From contig OZ023190.1 in the NCBI GenBank assembly GCA_963995505.1, forward strand, positions 12,890,092 to 12,954,091: 64,000 nt of DNA, given 5' to 3'. The notes beneath the pieces were generated by a model. The model saw nothing but the letters and a program-made list of their open reading frames with translations, was not told the origin of the DNA and did not search any database. The DNA comes from Hypericum androsaemum (lineage: Eukaryota; Streptophyta; Magnoliopsida; Malpighiales; Hypericaceae). Of the stretch, positions 10,659-21,627 are shown one piece after another (the first letter of the stretch is position 1; each line of letters opens with the position of its first letter). A program made the position numbers and the translations under genes.

Positions 10659-11060
10659 CATCATCCTCATCGAACTTTCCTTATCGGTTCACATCGTCCT
10701 CATCGAGCTCTCCTTGCTGGTTGACATCGTCCTCATCGAGCTCTCCGTGTTGGTTGACCTCATCCTCATCGAGCTCTCCATATCGGTTGACATCGTCCTC
10801 ATCGAGCTCTCCGTGTCGGTTGACCTCATCCTCATCGAGCTCTCCTTATTAGTTGACATCATCCTCATCGAGCTCGTCATCCTCATCGAGCTCTTCTTAT
10901 CAGTTGACATCGTCCTCATCGAGCTCGTCATCCTCATCGAGCTCTTCTTATCGGTTAACATCGTCCTCATTTAGCTCATCATCCTCATCAAGCTCTTCTT
11001 GTCGGTTGACATCGTCCTGATCGAGCTAGTCATCCTTATCAAGCTCTTCTTATTAGTTGA
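10659..11060. repeat. Minisatellite, six 33-bp units then four 51-bp units
   Basis: From 10659 to 10856 there are six consecutive 33-bp units of the type catcgtcctcatcgagctct plus a variable 13-bp end. From 10857 to 11060 there are four 51-bp units, each equal to a 33-bp unit with an 18-bp internal partial copy (catcctcatcgagctcnn). All unit lengths are multiples of three. One minus-strand frame gives an acidic GELDEDDVN-type repeat, in line with selection on a coding frame before the element decayed. The open frames on both strands here are a consequence of the repeat. Confidence 0.9.
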
Positions 11061-11950
11061 TGGGATGGCGGTTATCCTTTTCGTCAAGATCCATCCGAGC
11101 ATGATGCATAACTTAGAGTGTCGGGGTAGGATTAGAAATTCTTGAGTTGAACGAAGGATTCATGCAGGCATCCCTCCTTTTGAAAGAGCTTTGGTCGGCC
11201 GAGACCCTAGATGGGTATGACCAGTCTTGGGTTAGGGCCAGTTGGTACCAGCTTGATTCCACTTGGAGATTGCTAGCCCAAGTCCTTGCAGTCTCGTAGT
11301 GTCCCAATCACTCCTCGTGTACCCATCCTCATATAGGAGTTTCGAGTAGTTGGCCATAATTGAACACACCCGACGATGTCTGAGCTGTGGCAAAAGGCAT
11401 GTGACCGATCTATGATTGTACGAAGGTTGGTCAGATAGGTAGCGCTTCTTCAGTACGCCTAACAATAGACTCCTCATAGCATCTTTTCAACTCCTCATAA
11501 CACTTATGAGGGACGAAGGCGACATATGTCTCCATTGGAATGACGGGTCTATAGAACTCTTCGTAGCTCTTTCGAGCAATATATGAGTCATAAGACTCCA
11601 TCGGGACGATGCTTATCTTAGCCGGCTCTTTGGAGGAAGCCAAAGTAGATGAGTTCCTCCTTGCGCAACTGAGATGCAGAAGTTGTTGGCTCCTTAAAGG
11701 GAACCAATGCAACAAAGTTATTGGTGGTCTTGGTTGTGCGAAATAAGATCGCCTTCTCAGATGCCCCGCCAGAAATATATTGCAGGAATAAGTGTACAAA
11801 TGCCCGAGATGAATTCGGAGTGGTCGTCCCATGGTCGGTCTAACTATGCTAGGCTACGCTAAGCTAAGGCTATGCTAGGGTACAGAAAGGAAAAGCGATA
11901 CAAGATAGAAAAAGTAGTTTGTTGGTGTGTTGTTGATGATCTTCTCCATC
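11061..11950 (-). other. Leader region of the degraded element
   Basis: Minus-strand frames of 64-133 codons overlap without a recognisable domain; one contains SYDSYIARKSYEEFYRP and ETYVAFVPHKCYEELKR, an internally repeated segment visible also as a repeat of about 63 bp in the DNA (11490-11610). The region follows the TATA motif at 11962 and probably belongs to the transcribed leader or start of gag of the outer element. Confidence 0.3.
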
Positions 11951-11961
11951 GCTCGAGTCCT

Positions 11962-11970
11962 CTTTATATA
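11962..11970 (-). promoter_or_regulatory. TATA-box-like promoter motif (LTR-like)
   Basis: The minus strand reads GCTATATAAAGAGGACTCGAG. This arrangement is typical of the core promoter in plant LTRs, and the repetitive gag-like frames lie downstream of it. LTR ends could not be fixed. Confidence 0.45.
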
Positions 11971-12439
11971 GCACGTCTTGACCTAGCTCCATCCTTTCCG
12001 TACAAGAAATCTCATCTCGAGTGAATATATTATTTCCAAATTATCCCGGCTTAGAATAAGAAAATATAAGCCGTCTTCCTCAAATGAGCAGATCCCATCT
12101 TTAAATAGGAAGTTTCAAACTGTGTTGACCAAGCAACCACGGCCTAAAGAAAAACCTACCAAGTCTTACTCGAATCTCGGGAATCCCAGCTCAACTTAGA
12201 AAAATATAAGTCGTCTCAATCTTCACGAACCTTCTATGTAAGATCTCATCTTAAGCCCGTCATCGTCCAAACAAGTTACCACCTTTAAGCCCAAAGCGAA
12301 CTCAAAACGGGCCCAAGCTGACGCCTTCATAACCAAAGTGGACCTGCTTCCCATTTTTTGAGGCCCATAACGGGAACTTTCACCCGCGTTGATTGCTTTC
12401 CGCTTTCGAGTGAGTTCCAACCCAGCTGCTCTTTCCTCC

Positions 12440-12900
12440 TGCTTTGACCCTCATGGCGGTATCATCTTCCCGCCTAGAGGCCAAAATGGGAGCCTCACTT
12501 CCCGCCTACGGAGGCCAAATGGGCTTTCTGCTCGGGAATCGCTTCCCACCTATAAGGATCAAGTGGATCCTTGCCTTCCCGTCTTCACAAATAAGTCGGT
12601 ACCTACCACCTCTATTCTCAAAGCCGGTCGAGCGGCCCAATGGGCCACACGTCCTTCCGCCTTCGAGCCCAAAGCAAAACATGTCGGGAAGCTTCCCGCC
12701 TGTAAGCCTAATGGGCCACTCGTCCTCCTGCCTACAAGCACATAACGAAACACGTTGGGAGGCTTCCCGCCTATAAGCCTAATGGGCCACTCATCCTCCC
12801 GCCTTCATAGCCTCCCGCCTTCGGCCTCCCGCCTTCATAGCCTCCCGCCTTCGGCCTCCCGCCTATAAGCACGTAGAGGGAGGCGAAACATGTCGGGCCC
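12440..12900. repeat. GC-rich tandem repeats (cttcccgcct / aatgggccac units)
   Basis: Repeated phrases ggcttcccgcctataagc and ctaatgggccactcgtcctc alternate with a period of about 60-70 bp (12660-12810). They collapse to short cctcccgccttcatag / cctcccgccttcgg units at 12795-12870. This probably belongs to the upstream part of the outer element's LTR. ORFs here are repeat artefacts. Confidence 0.65.
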
Positions 12901-13410
12901 AAATCGAAGCCCAGAGCGGAGGACGTTATCAAACCCGGACATATCGAATTACAAATCCGAACCTCAATTACTCTTCGAACGCGGACATGACCATCTTCTC
13001 AAAAATCTGGAACGCTATTTTTACAATAAAACAAAAACTAAATGCTTTTTGATGTTGTGAGCTAAAATGGGCATGATATATTTGAAAAGATTTACAGCGA
13101 TATTTCACAAATACGGATTGATACAATTAATTATGAAATTTTCGTATTTTTCAATTATAGTATATCAGGCATGTATGATTCACATTTTAAGTTTAAATAA
13201 AATATCGAAATTCCTGCATTGTCACGTAGAAATAAAAAAATTTACTCGATTTCTTCCGACTTCCAAATGAAGTAAGCCATAAGTAAAAAAAGGCAGAGGA
13301 AGATAGTAGTCTCTAATCTATGAGATAGGCTGGTTCCCAAATTCGGCTTTGGATTAGGTACAGAGTGAAGGAATTGATTCCGAACGGTTTGGAGTGAAGG
13401 GGGACCACAG
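12901..13410. other. Intergenic, no gene seen
   Basis: AT-rich sequence with no plausible coding region. Only short unsupported ORFs occur. Confidence 0.6.
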
Positions 13411-13745
13411 CGGCAAGCGCAAATATGTGATAATGGCAAGCGTAGTTATGTGATAATGGCAAGTACATTTATGTGATAATGGCATTTGTTTTTGTGAAAA
13501 CGGCAAGTCCCTGTTGATGATAATGGCACACATAGTTTTTTTTATTTTGGTTCCCGTATTTTAGCATTTTTGCAAAAAGGTCACAATGGCATGTGCAGTT
13601 ATGTGATACTGGCATGTGCAGTTTTGTGATATTGGCATGCGCAGTTATGTGATAATGGCATTTGTATCCGGCCTGTGTTTGTGCGTGATTTTTTTATTTT
13701 GGTCCCCATATTTTAGCGCATTTGCAAAAAAGTCCTCATGTATCT
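13411..13745. repeat. Minisatellite of ~23-bp units within a ~145-bp duplication
   Basis: Units of the form atgtgataatggcaagcgtag / atgtgatactggcatgtgcag recur at 13424-13515 and 13585-13665. Each array is followed by a copy of ttttattttggtycccrtattttagc...gcaaaaa (13540 and 13690), so a compound unit has been duplicated. Confidence 0.75.
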
Positions 13746-15345
13746 TCATTCCAAACGATTCGGAATAGTAGCATTCCGTACTCAATCCATACCCCCAAAT
13801 CCCGTCTGCTAAATATTAATTTGCAGCCGCAACCTACAGGCCCAAGAGGACCGTTATATGGAATCCGACTTTATAATTTTGTGTTATTTTCTTCTCCTTT
13901 TGTAGGAAGGGCGACGGAGTATGGGGAGCAGAGAATAATTTTATGATTGTCTTTTTATATTAAGTGGTAATATACAAATCATTGATATTTTAATATACAT
14001 AGGACAAAAAAAAGTGAATCCCGTAATGTCTACTATAAAATTGCAACTTCGTAAAATTCTAATTATTTTGTTTATCAAATCATACGATTGAATGATAGTA
14101 AAATTTTCTGCCGCTTGATGCATGCACTTTCATCTAATTAACGAGGAAAAAAAGAGGGTTTTCTTGGAAATGTCATTTTATGCAATTCAAATTTTTTTTA
14201 GGTAATTTTTTACTCAAGTACATTTTGTCTAGTTTGAACTCACAATCTCCGTCAAATCTTATACACATTTACTACTATACCAAATACCATTTGGTTATGC
14301 AATTCAAAGATGATGAACTTTTAATCAATTGTATAGTTTTTGTCACGGGTGTTTTAATTCTATTTGTATAATGGAACTATCAGATATAGTAAAAAGTGAG
14401 AGATTTTTTTTTCACATAAAATTGTCATTTTCCCAAAGTATTTGTGAGTTTGAATTGGAGAATCCAATTAGCCTACCTAGTTTGGAAAAGTTCCATTTAT
14501 TGTCCGCTAAGCTTCTAACAAATGATGAACCTATTGAAAAGTACATCAATACAGCTGGAGTATGGACACCTTAACTATTTGGAATTTATTCTACATTTTT
14601 GCGGCCGTTGTCCAATCACTTAAATATTATGTGTTTCTGTCCATGGATATAACTTTTTTGTTTTGTGAAACTAACAATTTCAATTAAAAATCATAGTATA
14701 TTCACAATGACTAATTTAATATAATACAAAAAAATATACTTCAAATCTGTGCCACCTTCTCCACGACAATTCGATGCATGTCACAACACTACCTAGTTTT
14801 TATTTTTTTGTAATGATAAATTTTATGCCATAATTATCTGGTAAGATTGAATGCTGAACCTCCGTTAAGTCGTAACCTCGTTAACTAGTATTTATCCAAT
14901 CTATCAGATCTTATAGTATATGTCTCAATCTACCTTCGTCCTGAATTGCAAAAAATAAACCCGTGTTAAAAATGTAAGAAAAAAAGATGGGATGTGCAAC
15001 CGTTGGCGAAAGATGCCGTCAACAACTTTAAGAGAAGGGATACCTCTTTTTGTTTTAAAGCTATCCAAAATCGCCATCTACAATCTCACTTATGAAATAT
15101 CCAATCGAAATAAACAGTGCTCATCCTTCCTCCTTGCATTGATTTATCACCTTTTTTTATTTATCACTTAGGCAGGTAAGTTCTGATTGTCGGGAGATGG
15201 GTTAAATCATCATCATATTCTTCTACTTTTATTTTCACCAAACTCGTTAATTAATGATAGTTGATTCAAGTGATAAGATAGTTGAATTTAATTAAAGGTG
15301 TCTTGGTTGGAAGAATAGTCATTTAATAGGGTCCTGTATTATATT
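13746..15345. other. Intergenic AT-rich DNA
   Basis: No ORF with a recognisable product and no RNA gene was seen on either strand. Confidence 0.6.
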
Positions 15346-15354
15346 AAAAAACTA

Positions 15355-15844
15355 GAAAAAGTCCCATTAAATACAATATAGTTTTAGACTTTCAGAATTA
15401 AAGTCATGTAGTTTCAAATTGGAAATTTAGTACCCTGTGGTTTACACATTTTTTTCCGGACAGGTCCAGGGTAACTGCCCCGGCCAACTAGATTTGCCAT
15501 GTCATATTTACGGTCTACATGGTGTGCCATCTCATCCTTTTCTATCCATGCAATTGATGACATAGCAAGTCATCAATTTTTAAAATTGATGACGTGGCAA
15601 GTCATAAATTTTTTTTGCAAATTGGCACCATTTTAAAATTTTATGACTTGCCACGTCATCAATTACATGGATAAAAATGATGAGATAGCATGCCATATAG
15701 ACCATATGACATGGCAAATCCAGTTGGTCGGGCAGCTACTCTGGACCTGCCCGACAAAAAATGTGTAAATCATGGGGTACTAAATTTTCAATTTGAAACT
15801 ATATGACCTTAATTCTGAAAGTCTAAAACTACATGACTTTTTCC
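15355..15844. mobile_element. Foldback MITE (MULE-like), 490 bp
   Basis: The two halves are long imperfect inverted repeats over almost their whole length. The left starts gaaaaagtc...gttttagactttcag and the right ends ctgaaagtctaaaac...gactttttcc. Internal arms share tttgccatgtcatat and gatgacgtggcaagtcat. The turn is near 15600-15630. The flanks aaaaaacta (15346-15354) and aaaaaatta (15845-15853) match at 8 of 9 bases, the duplication length of Mutator-like elements. It has no coding capacity. Confidence 0.75.
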
Positions 15845-15902
15845 AAAAAATTATTCCATCAGTTGTCTTTTTGTCCCTCGTACATTGGACTATCAATTCA
15901 AC

Positions 15903-16227
15903 TAGGGGTGAGCAAATGGACCGGAAACCGTCAAACCGAACCAAACCGGACCGAAAAAACTAGACCGGACCAGACCAAAAAGAAAAACGGTCCGGTCCGG
16001 TTCACATTATATAAGAAATTCGGTTTTCCGGTCCGGTCCGGTCCAGATCCGGGTTTTGTCCGGTCTGGAACTCATCCTTTGTGTATTTTTTCCCGGCCCG
16101 GTCCGGTTTTAGACCGAACCAAAATGTCTGGTTCGGTTCTGGTTTGAACCGGAGTAGCATTCAGTCCGGTTCGGTTTGCGATATCCCCAAAAAATCGGTT
16201 CCGGTTCGGTCACTATGCTCACCCCTA
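15903..16227. mobile_element. hAT-type MITE filled with CCGGTT-rich sequence
   Basis: Perfect 12-bp terminal inverted repeats TAGGGGTGAGCA / TGCTCACCCCTA enclose 325 bp. Perfect 8-bp duplications AATTCAAC flank it (15895-15902 and 16228-16235). Both features are diagnostic of hAT insertions. The interior is mostly degenerate ggtccggtccggtt / accggaccgaaac repeats that can fold on themselves. Confidence 0.85.
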
Positions 16228-16235
16228 AATTCAAC

Positions 16236-17050
16236 AACTTCGTGCGCCCAATGATTCACCTCGAAACGTAAACATGATTTCTCAAACAGCTCCCCGCATT
16301 TCACTGGTACCCCAATCTAGTACGGAGAGGGTTTTCTTAATGTTAACAGGATCGGAACCGTTGAGTCAATACTTGGAACTATTTGTTTTTCTCTGAAATT
16401 TGAAAAATAGTTGGACCGAAGATTAAACCGATTGTTTGTTTAATTCGTCTAGTTGCACAGGCTGATCCATATCTAATGGTGCTTTTGTAAATATTGCACC
16501 TCTCCCATAATAGTGCTTGTGTGGTAACGATGGAACATGGTAAAGTTCATCCAGCTACCGTGGTTATCATTGAGCACACGTGTGAGAGAGAGAGAGAGAG
16601 AGGTGTACAGCTGGAGGCAATCACATGAGAAATAATGTGACCAACAAACAGAGATTTACCGCATTTCAAATATTCAACCAATTCGAAATGAGATTAGTTG
16701 GTAAAACAAATAACAAAAAAAATATTACATTGCTACATTTTCCATGGAGAGAGACTGGGTCCCTCGAGATCCATTTCTTACGACATTATAATAAAAGAAT
16801 AGAAATGGTGAAAGAGCCAAGAGATATACATTACGGGCGCTATTGCAAGATAAAGATGAGGGTCTAATTCCAAGGGAGGAAGGAGGAGGGTGGGGCTAAT
16901 TACAAACATTATTTTGGCCAACAAGTGAGAGAAGCTATATAAATACACATGCCAAGAATATTGCAGCCCCAAGAGGTCGGACACAAGCAGGATTGTGTAT
17001 GTCTGCGACGCCCCATGCACGATCAGCTCGTCTGAGAAGATTCGGTAACA
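16236..17050. other. FATB downstream and 3'UTR region
   Basis: No coding region. A (GA)n tract lies at 16586-16601. The segment adjoining 17051 should include the FATB 3'UTR and polyadenylation site, which could not be located exactly. Confidence 0.5.
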
Positions 17051-20000
17051 TTAAGCGTCGTCTGCTGGAATTCCACCTAGTGCACCGAAGTCGTCGCCCT
17101 TTTTGGGCCTCCACTCGGTCCTTCCCCGCACAATCTCCGCCCCTTCTTCCAGACGAAGTAAGTGCTGGCACTCAACCTTGCCGGCATGTCCCAAGTCTCC
17201 GACATTGTTGTCGGAGACAGAGGACAGGGACTGCAGCACACTGTCCTTTCCGCACTCCCTCCTATACTCCAAAGTCATGGCTGTGAGCTCATGGCTCTCC
17301 AGGAGTGACTGTGGAGCACTCTGAATAGAGCAGCGAACAAAAGTTAAAACTTCATGGACGAAGAAAAACATGAGACATAATAAAGAAGGGAGGAGCGCAG
17401 CATAAAAAAATACATCAATTATTCACATCATCTGAGGCAATTTCCAGACTTGAAGCACCTAAAGTTTTTTATGGACACATGTAACTAGATGAAAATCATA
17501 TGTAACCAACATAATTGTTCTCGCTTTCCGAATTCTAAATATTTGAATGAGGACGCAAGCAAGGCCGCAGCATTGCAGCATTGTATAAGAATTATTAGTA
17601 AATCCTTGATCTATATCACATTCATACACAAAGCCCGATCATTTGCAACTAGTGACGCCTTATACGCGTCAGCTAAAGTCGACCAAACAACTTAACATGT
17701 CCATACCTGAGCAGATTAGGAAGCATTTACACTAGTGAAAAGGACAAAATGAGAGATTTCCAGACAATTCCAAAAGGGTTGTATGACAAAGGTTATAGCC
17801 ATAGTCAGGATCAAATTATAAAACTAGATAATGGTAGGATACGTAGATACAGAATCCTATCCTATCCAGCTGCTGATTAGAGCAGGTGGATAAAGTAATT
17901 GATTACTGCATGTTTAGGACAACTATCAAATTCCATTATTTTAATACTTTATTTTCACAAGAAACAGGTGACACGGTGACACCATCAGTCACATCCACAT
18001 GTTCGGGCATGTGCATCTATAAGTGCAAGGTACTTAGAAATAGCACAAAACCAGTTTTTTTAAAAGCATAAGATTTGTAGCGTAAAGATTAATTTTAAGC
18101 ATTTAATCGTCAGCAGAGGTTCAATCATTTTACCGAAGTCTCAGAATTCCAGCCATCTAATTGCTTCCATGACTATGCATGTTTAGGAAGATAAAACAAT
18201 ACAAGCGAACGTCTCATTTTACCTCTAGGATCCAGCCAACATACTTCACATTATTCACATGCTGATTAATATCCAAGTCGTTCCATCGGGGCTGCAATTC
18301 AGGGAGAACTATATTACTTGAAGATGCACCATGCAAAAGCGGAAAAAATGATCACTGTTGACATGGCCAATATCAACAACAAAACTCATTGAGAAATTTT
18401 ACTTACAGTTAAGCCCGCACGAATATAATCGGCTGTGTTGTCGTCAAGTTTTGTCAGTTTCCTGCCATCCTCATCCACGACAGGTTCAGAATTCATAAAG
18501 TACGAACCAATTTCTTCTCGAACCTCTTCTGGAATTTTGGACAATCTCCTCGTCAGTTTATTCATCATCACCCAGACACTGCCGATGATCAACAGAAGAG
18601 TTTAAGAAAAGATAAGCTTGGTAGGAACGCTGAAAAGAACCAACAAGTGATTCCAATATTGTGTTTTTCTACCTTGACGCTCTAGTTAGAGTTTTCCCTG
18701 TTTTACCATCACGGAGAATCCAATCTCTGCGCATCCCATTCTTTCCTGATTCGCTCACCCAAGTATTAACCTCAACAGTGTCACCCCTACAAGAAACAGT
18801 AAGGTATAGACTCCATTAGATGAGGCCATATGCTTCTGCATCGACTGAAAGAAGGGAAAAGATCTCATGGCAAACATGCAGGAGTTACTACTGAACCCTG
18901 CAGTAGCCAAGCATTTAAGTCATCTGGAAGTTACATTTATATTTGGTGATAACCATTCACGTTAACTTTTGGTATTCCAGATAAATTATAAGGAATTCGA
19001 ACTCATTAAAATTTAACATTACTAGTTGCTCTTTGACCGGAGATAGGAGCAGACTCAAAACAGGGTATTTGAAGCTTGTGATACTCTAAAAGTTAATGGC
19101 CCAGTCATCTGGCTCTCCATAGCTGGCTGCTTGGAAATTTACCAACCTCGAAAGACTGAGAAAAACTAATAATTGTCAAACGGCAAGGTTGCCACTACCT
19201 ATTATTTATTATTACGCTGGATGATCCCAGAATGAAAGATGATTTCCAGACATCATACTAAAGATGGGAAATCCTCCCAGCTGATTTCTTTGTTCTTGAT
19301 CCCTTTTTAGAAACAAACAAAGACAAATAGGATCTCCAAGCTATACTAAACTCATTGACCATAACAGAGTAAGATATGAAATACGGCCACAATCTGTGTG
19401 CACCAAAGAGGGCTCACCATGTTGGATAGCGATCAACCTGAACCTGCATCTTGGTAACGACCCATATCAGATTCCTTTTGCACATCTCTGGGGTTGAACC
19501 AAATCCATCCCCAAGAAGTCCTTCGGTCTTAACATGATTAAGGGCCGTCTCCTACATTCCAAGCAAACAAACAAAAGCAGAGACAGCTAGAACTTGTGAG
19601 CATAATAACATCTCTCGGCAAGATTTAACTTACCAAACAACAATTTGAAATCACAAGATAAAAATAAGCCGAAACCATACTTGAAGATGATTCATCACCG
19701 TCTCTATAGACGCCGTACGATCAGCGCCAATCTCATAGGACCTGATAGAGAAATTCTGGCGGAACACAAGGCCATCCTGAACTATCCTTCCTAACCCAAA
19801 GGTATCAATAAGCATGTCAGGCCGCCTGGGCTTCCAGTCGAGCATCATCCACTGCTTTTCTGCTGCCAAAAACACAGTGGTAATAGCAGCAAGAAGCATG
19901 CTCCAATCAGGCAATTGGTTAATGAATGTCCTAGGAGGCGGGGACGAGGAACTCAGAATCTCATCATTCTTCCTTGTGATCTCCATGGGAGCAACCGCGG

Positions 20001-20166
20001 AACCGTTAATCCTGGGAGGAGCTTCATTTGCCGCAACCTGCAACCTACTCGATTTCGACTTCATCGACCCCAAGCTCATCGACCCATTCCCGGGCTTGTT
20101 GGGCTTGGCATCACCACCCGGCGAAGGCACCGAAAAAAACGACGACGTAGCAGCAGCGACAACCAT
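17051..20166 (-). CDS. FATB: Acyl-ACP thioesterase FATB, chloroplastic
   Basis: FATB hydrolyses saturated acyl-ACP (mainly palmitoyl-ACP) in the plastid stroma, ending fatty-acid synthesis and releasing acyl chains for export. Six coding exons: 20166-19681, 19551-19418, 18786-18673, 18578-18407, 18291-18223, 17320-17051. All introns have GT-AG borders and the phases match, giving 414 residues, a normal FATB length. The N-terminus (MVVAAATSSFF, S/P/K-rich) fits a plastid transit peptide. The FATB hydrophobic segment LPDWSMLLAAITTVFLAAEK is at residues 85-104. Hot-dog motifs follow: exon 4 carries VWVMMNKLTRRLSKIPEEV; exon 5 carries DINQHVNN with D309, N311 and H313; exon 6 carries EYRRECG with E347 and C348, the family's catalytic-site residues. 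An in-frame ATG at 20190 would add eight residues; 20166 was chosen by resemblance to family N-termini. The gene looks intact. Confidence 0.95.
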
Positions 20167-21305
20167 GATTGTTAAGGATCCACTGACCAAAACCCTTCAC
20201 TCAAAATTCTGAAGAAGTTTTATGGAAAATACTCGAGAGATCTTCCTCCCCCGACAATAACTTATTGGAGCTGCAACCTGCAAAAATGACATAAATAGTT
20301 AGGAAAATTGAATAGACAAAAACAAAAACAAAAACAAAAAAAACTTCATTTCTTTTTAAAATTATGAATTAACTCGGCGATGACGAGTAATTCTATAAAA
20401 AAAAGAGAGAGTTGGAATAATTACAACAGAGAGCACTGAAACGAAAATAGAGTTATTTCCTGCAAAGTTGCAAATTTTAATGGGAAATTAGAAAAAGGAA
20501 ACAAAATGTACCGGAGGAAAAGAATCCATTTTAATGATCTCCAAAAATAGAGCTACTTCAACTGGGGAAAAGAAAAGGAAAAAAAAAGAGTAAACGAAAA
20601 GGAACAGATCTGACCTCGAAAATGTGTTATAAATAGAAGAAAAAGGCGATTTCCAAAGAAAACACGAAGCGGAATTAAACGAAAGGCCTTTATAAAATTC
20701 CCCAAAAAATGGCGACATCCTTGTGACGAAAAAAAAATTAACCAAAGGAAAAACCTCAGATCCCTTAAATAAAGATCTCTTAAATAAATAATTTTCAAAA
20801 TTTTCCAGAATGCTCTCTGCGAATAAAAACCTCACGTTCGAGATCGGAGGAGAAAAATTATAATCAAAAGCACCATTAATAGAAAAAAAAACTACCGAGC
20901 CAGCCAACGGCGAGTTATAGAGAGTGGGAAGGAAGGCGGGGGACGGCTTCTCCGTTCAAAACGAAGCAAAAAAAAATTAGAGAGAGAGAGAGGGTAGGAG
21001 AGACGAAGGGGCTATATCGTCATTTCCAAAAAAAATAGAAAAAGGGACAAAAAGAGAATCTCACCTCGCGCTCTCTGTTTGGAATCTTCTCCTCAGCGCC
21101 GCTAGGGTTCCGCAACCGCCGTTTCTCTTCTCTCCTCCTTCAATCCCAGCGATTCCACTCTTTCTCTCTTTCCAAGTCACGCGAACCCTAGAAAATTCCA
21201 AAACACCGAAATTACTTTTCCGCGTGTTTTTTTTTCTTTTTTCTGTTTTAGAGAGAGAGAGAGGGAGGGGGCCAGCCAGCGAATACGCGGAAGTATTGAG
21301 GGTGG
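20167..21305 (-). other. FATB 5'UTR with intron
   Basis: Inferred leader: first exon about 21305-21065 (CT/GA-rich on the minus strand, ending GCGAG/GTGAGA), an intron 21064-20278 ending in TTTTTGCAG, and a second noncoding exon 20277-20167 joining the ATG. Both splice sites fit consensus. A leader intron is often found in plant FATB genes. The ORFs in this interval have no support. Confidence 0.6.
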
Positions 21306-21330
21306 AGAGAGTGAGAGAGGAAGCCCTCCG

Positions 21331-21337
21331 TTTTATA
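21331..21337 (-). promoter_or_regulatory. FATB TATA box
   Basis: The minus strand has ACAAATATAAAACGG, with TATAAAA 25-30 bases before a CT-rich start region. Confidence 0.6.
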
Positions 21338-21627
21338 TTTGTCCACTGGGCCCACATCCTCTCTCTCCCCTCCCCGCCCGCCTCCCGCTTTCAAAGTTTA
21401 ATTTTTTTTTAAAGTTTGATCAAAGAGTTTGACGTTGTTTATTTTCTGACTCGAATCAGTATTAAATTTTTTATTAATTAGCACGTAAGAACGGTAGCCG
21501 GAATGAGCTAAGATGTTATGAGAAATGGCTATTATGAGGAGGGTAATTGGCAATCATAAATTATTTGGATCATATTTAAGCGAAAGTGAATTGTAATTAT
21601 CGTTGAAGACAATGATGGAAAAATAAA

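Noticed and set aside
10606..10974. 122-codon plus-strand ORF in the minisatellite
   Set aside because: It stays open only because the repeat unit is a multiple of three; there is no start context or homology.
20488..20907. 139-codon minus ORF upstream of FATB
   Set aside because: Falls in the inferred 5'UTR intron; low-complexity F/S-rich translation typical of T-rich introns.
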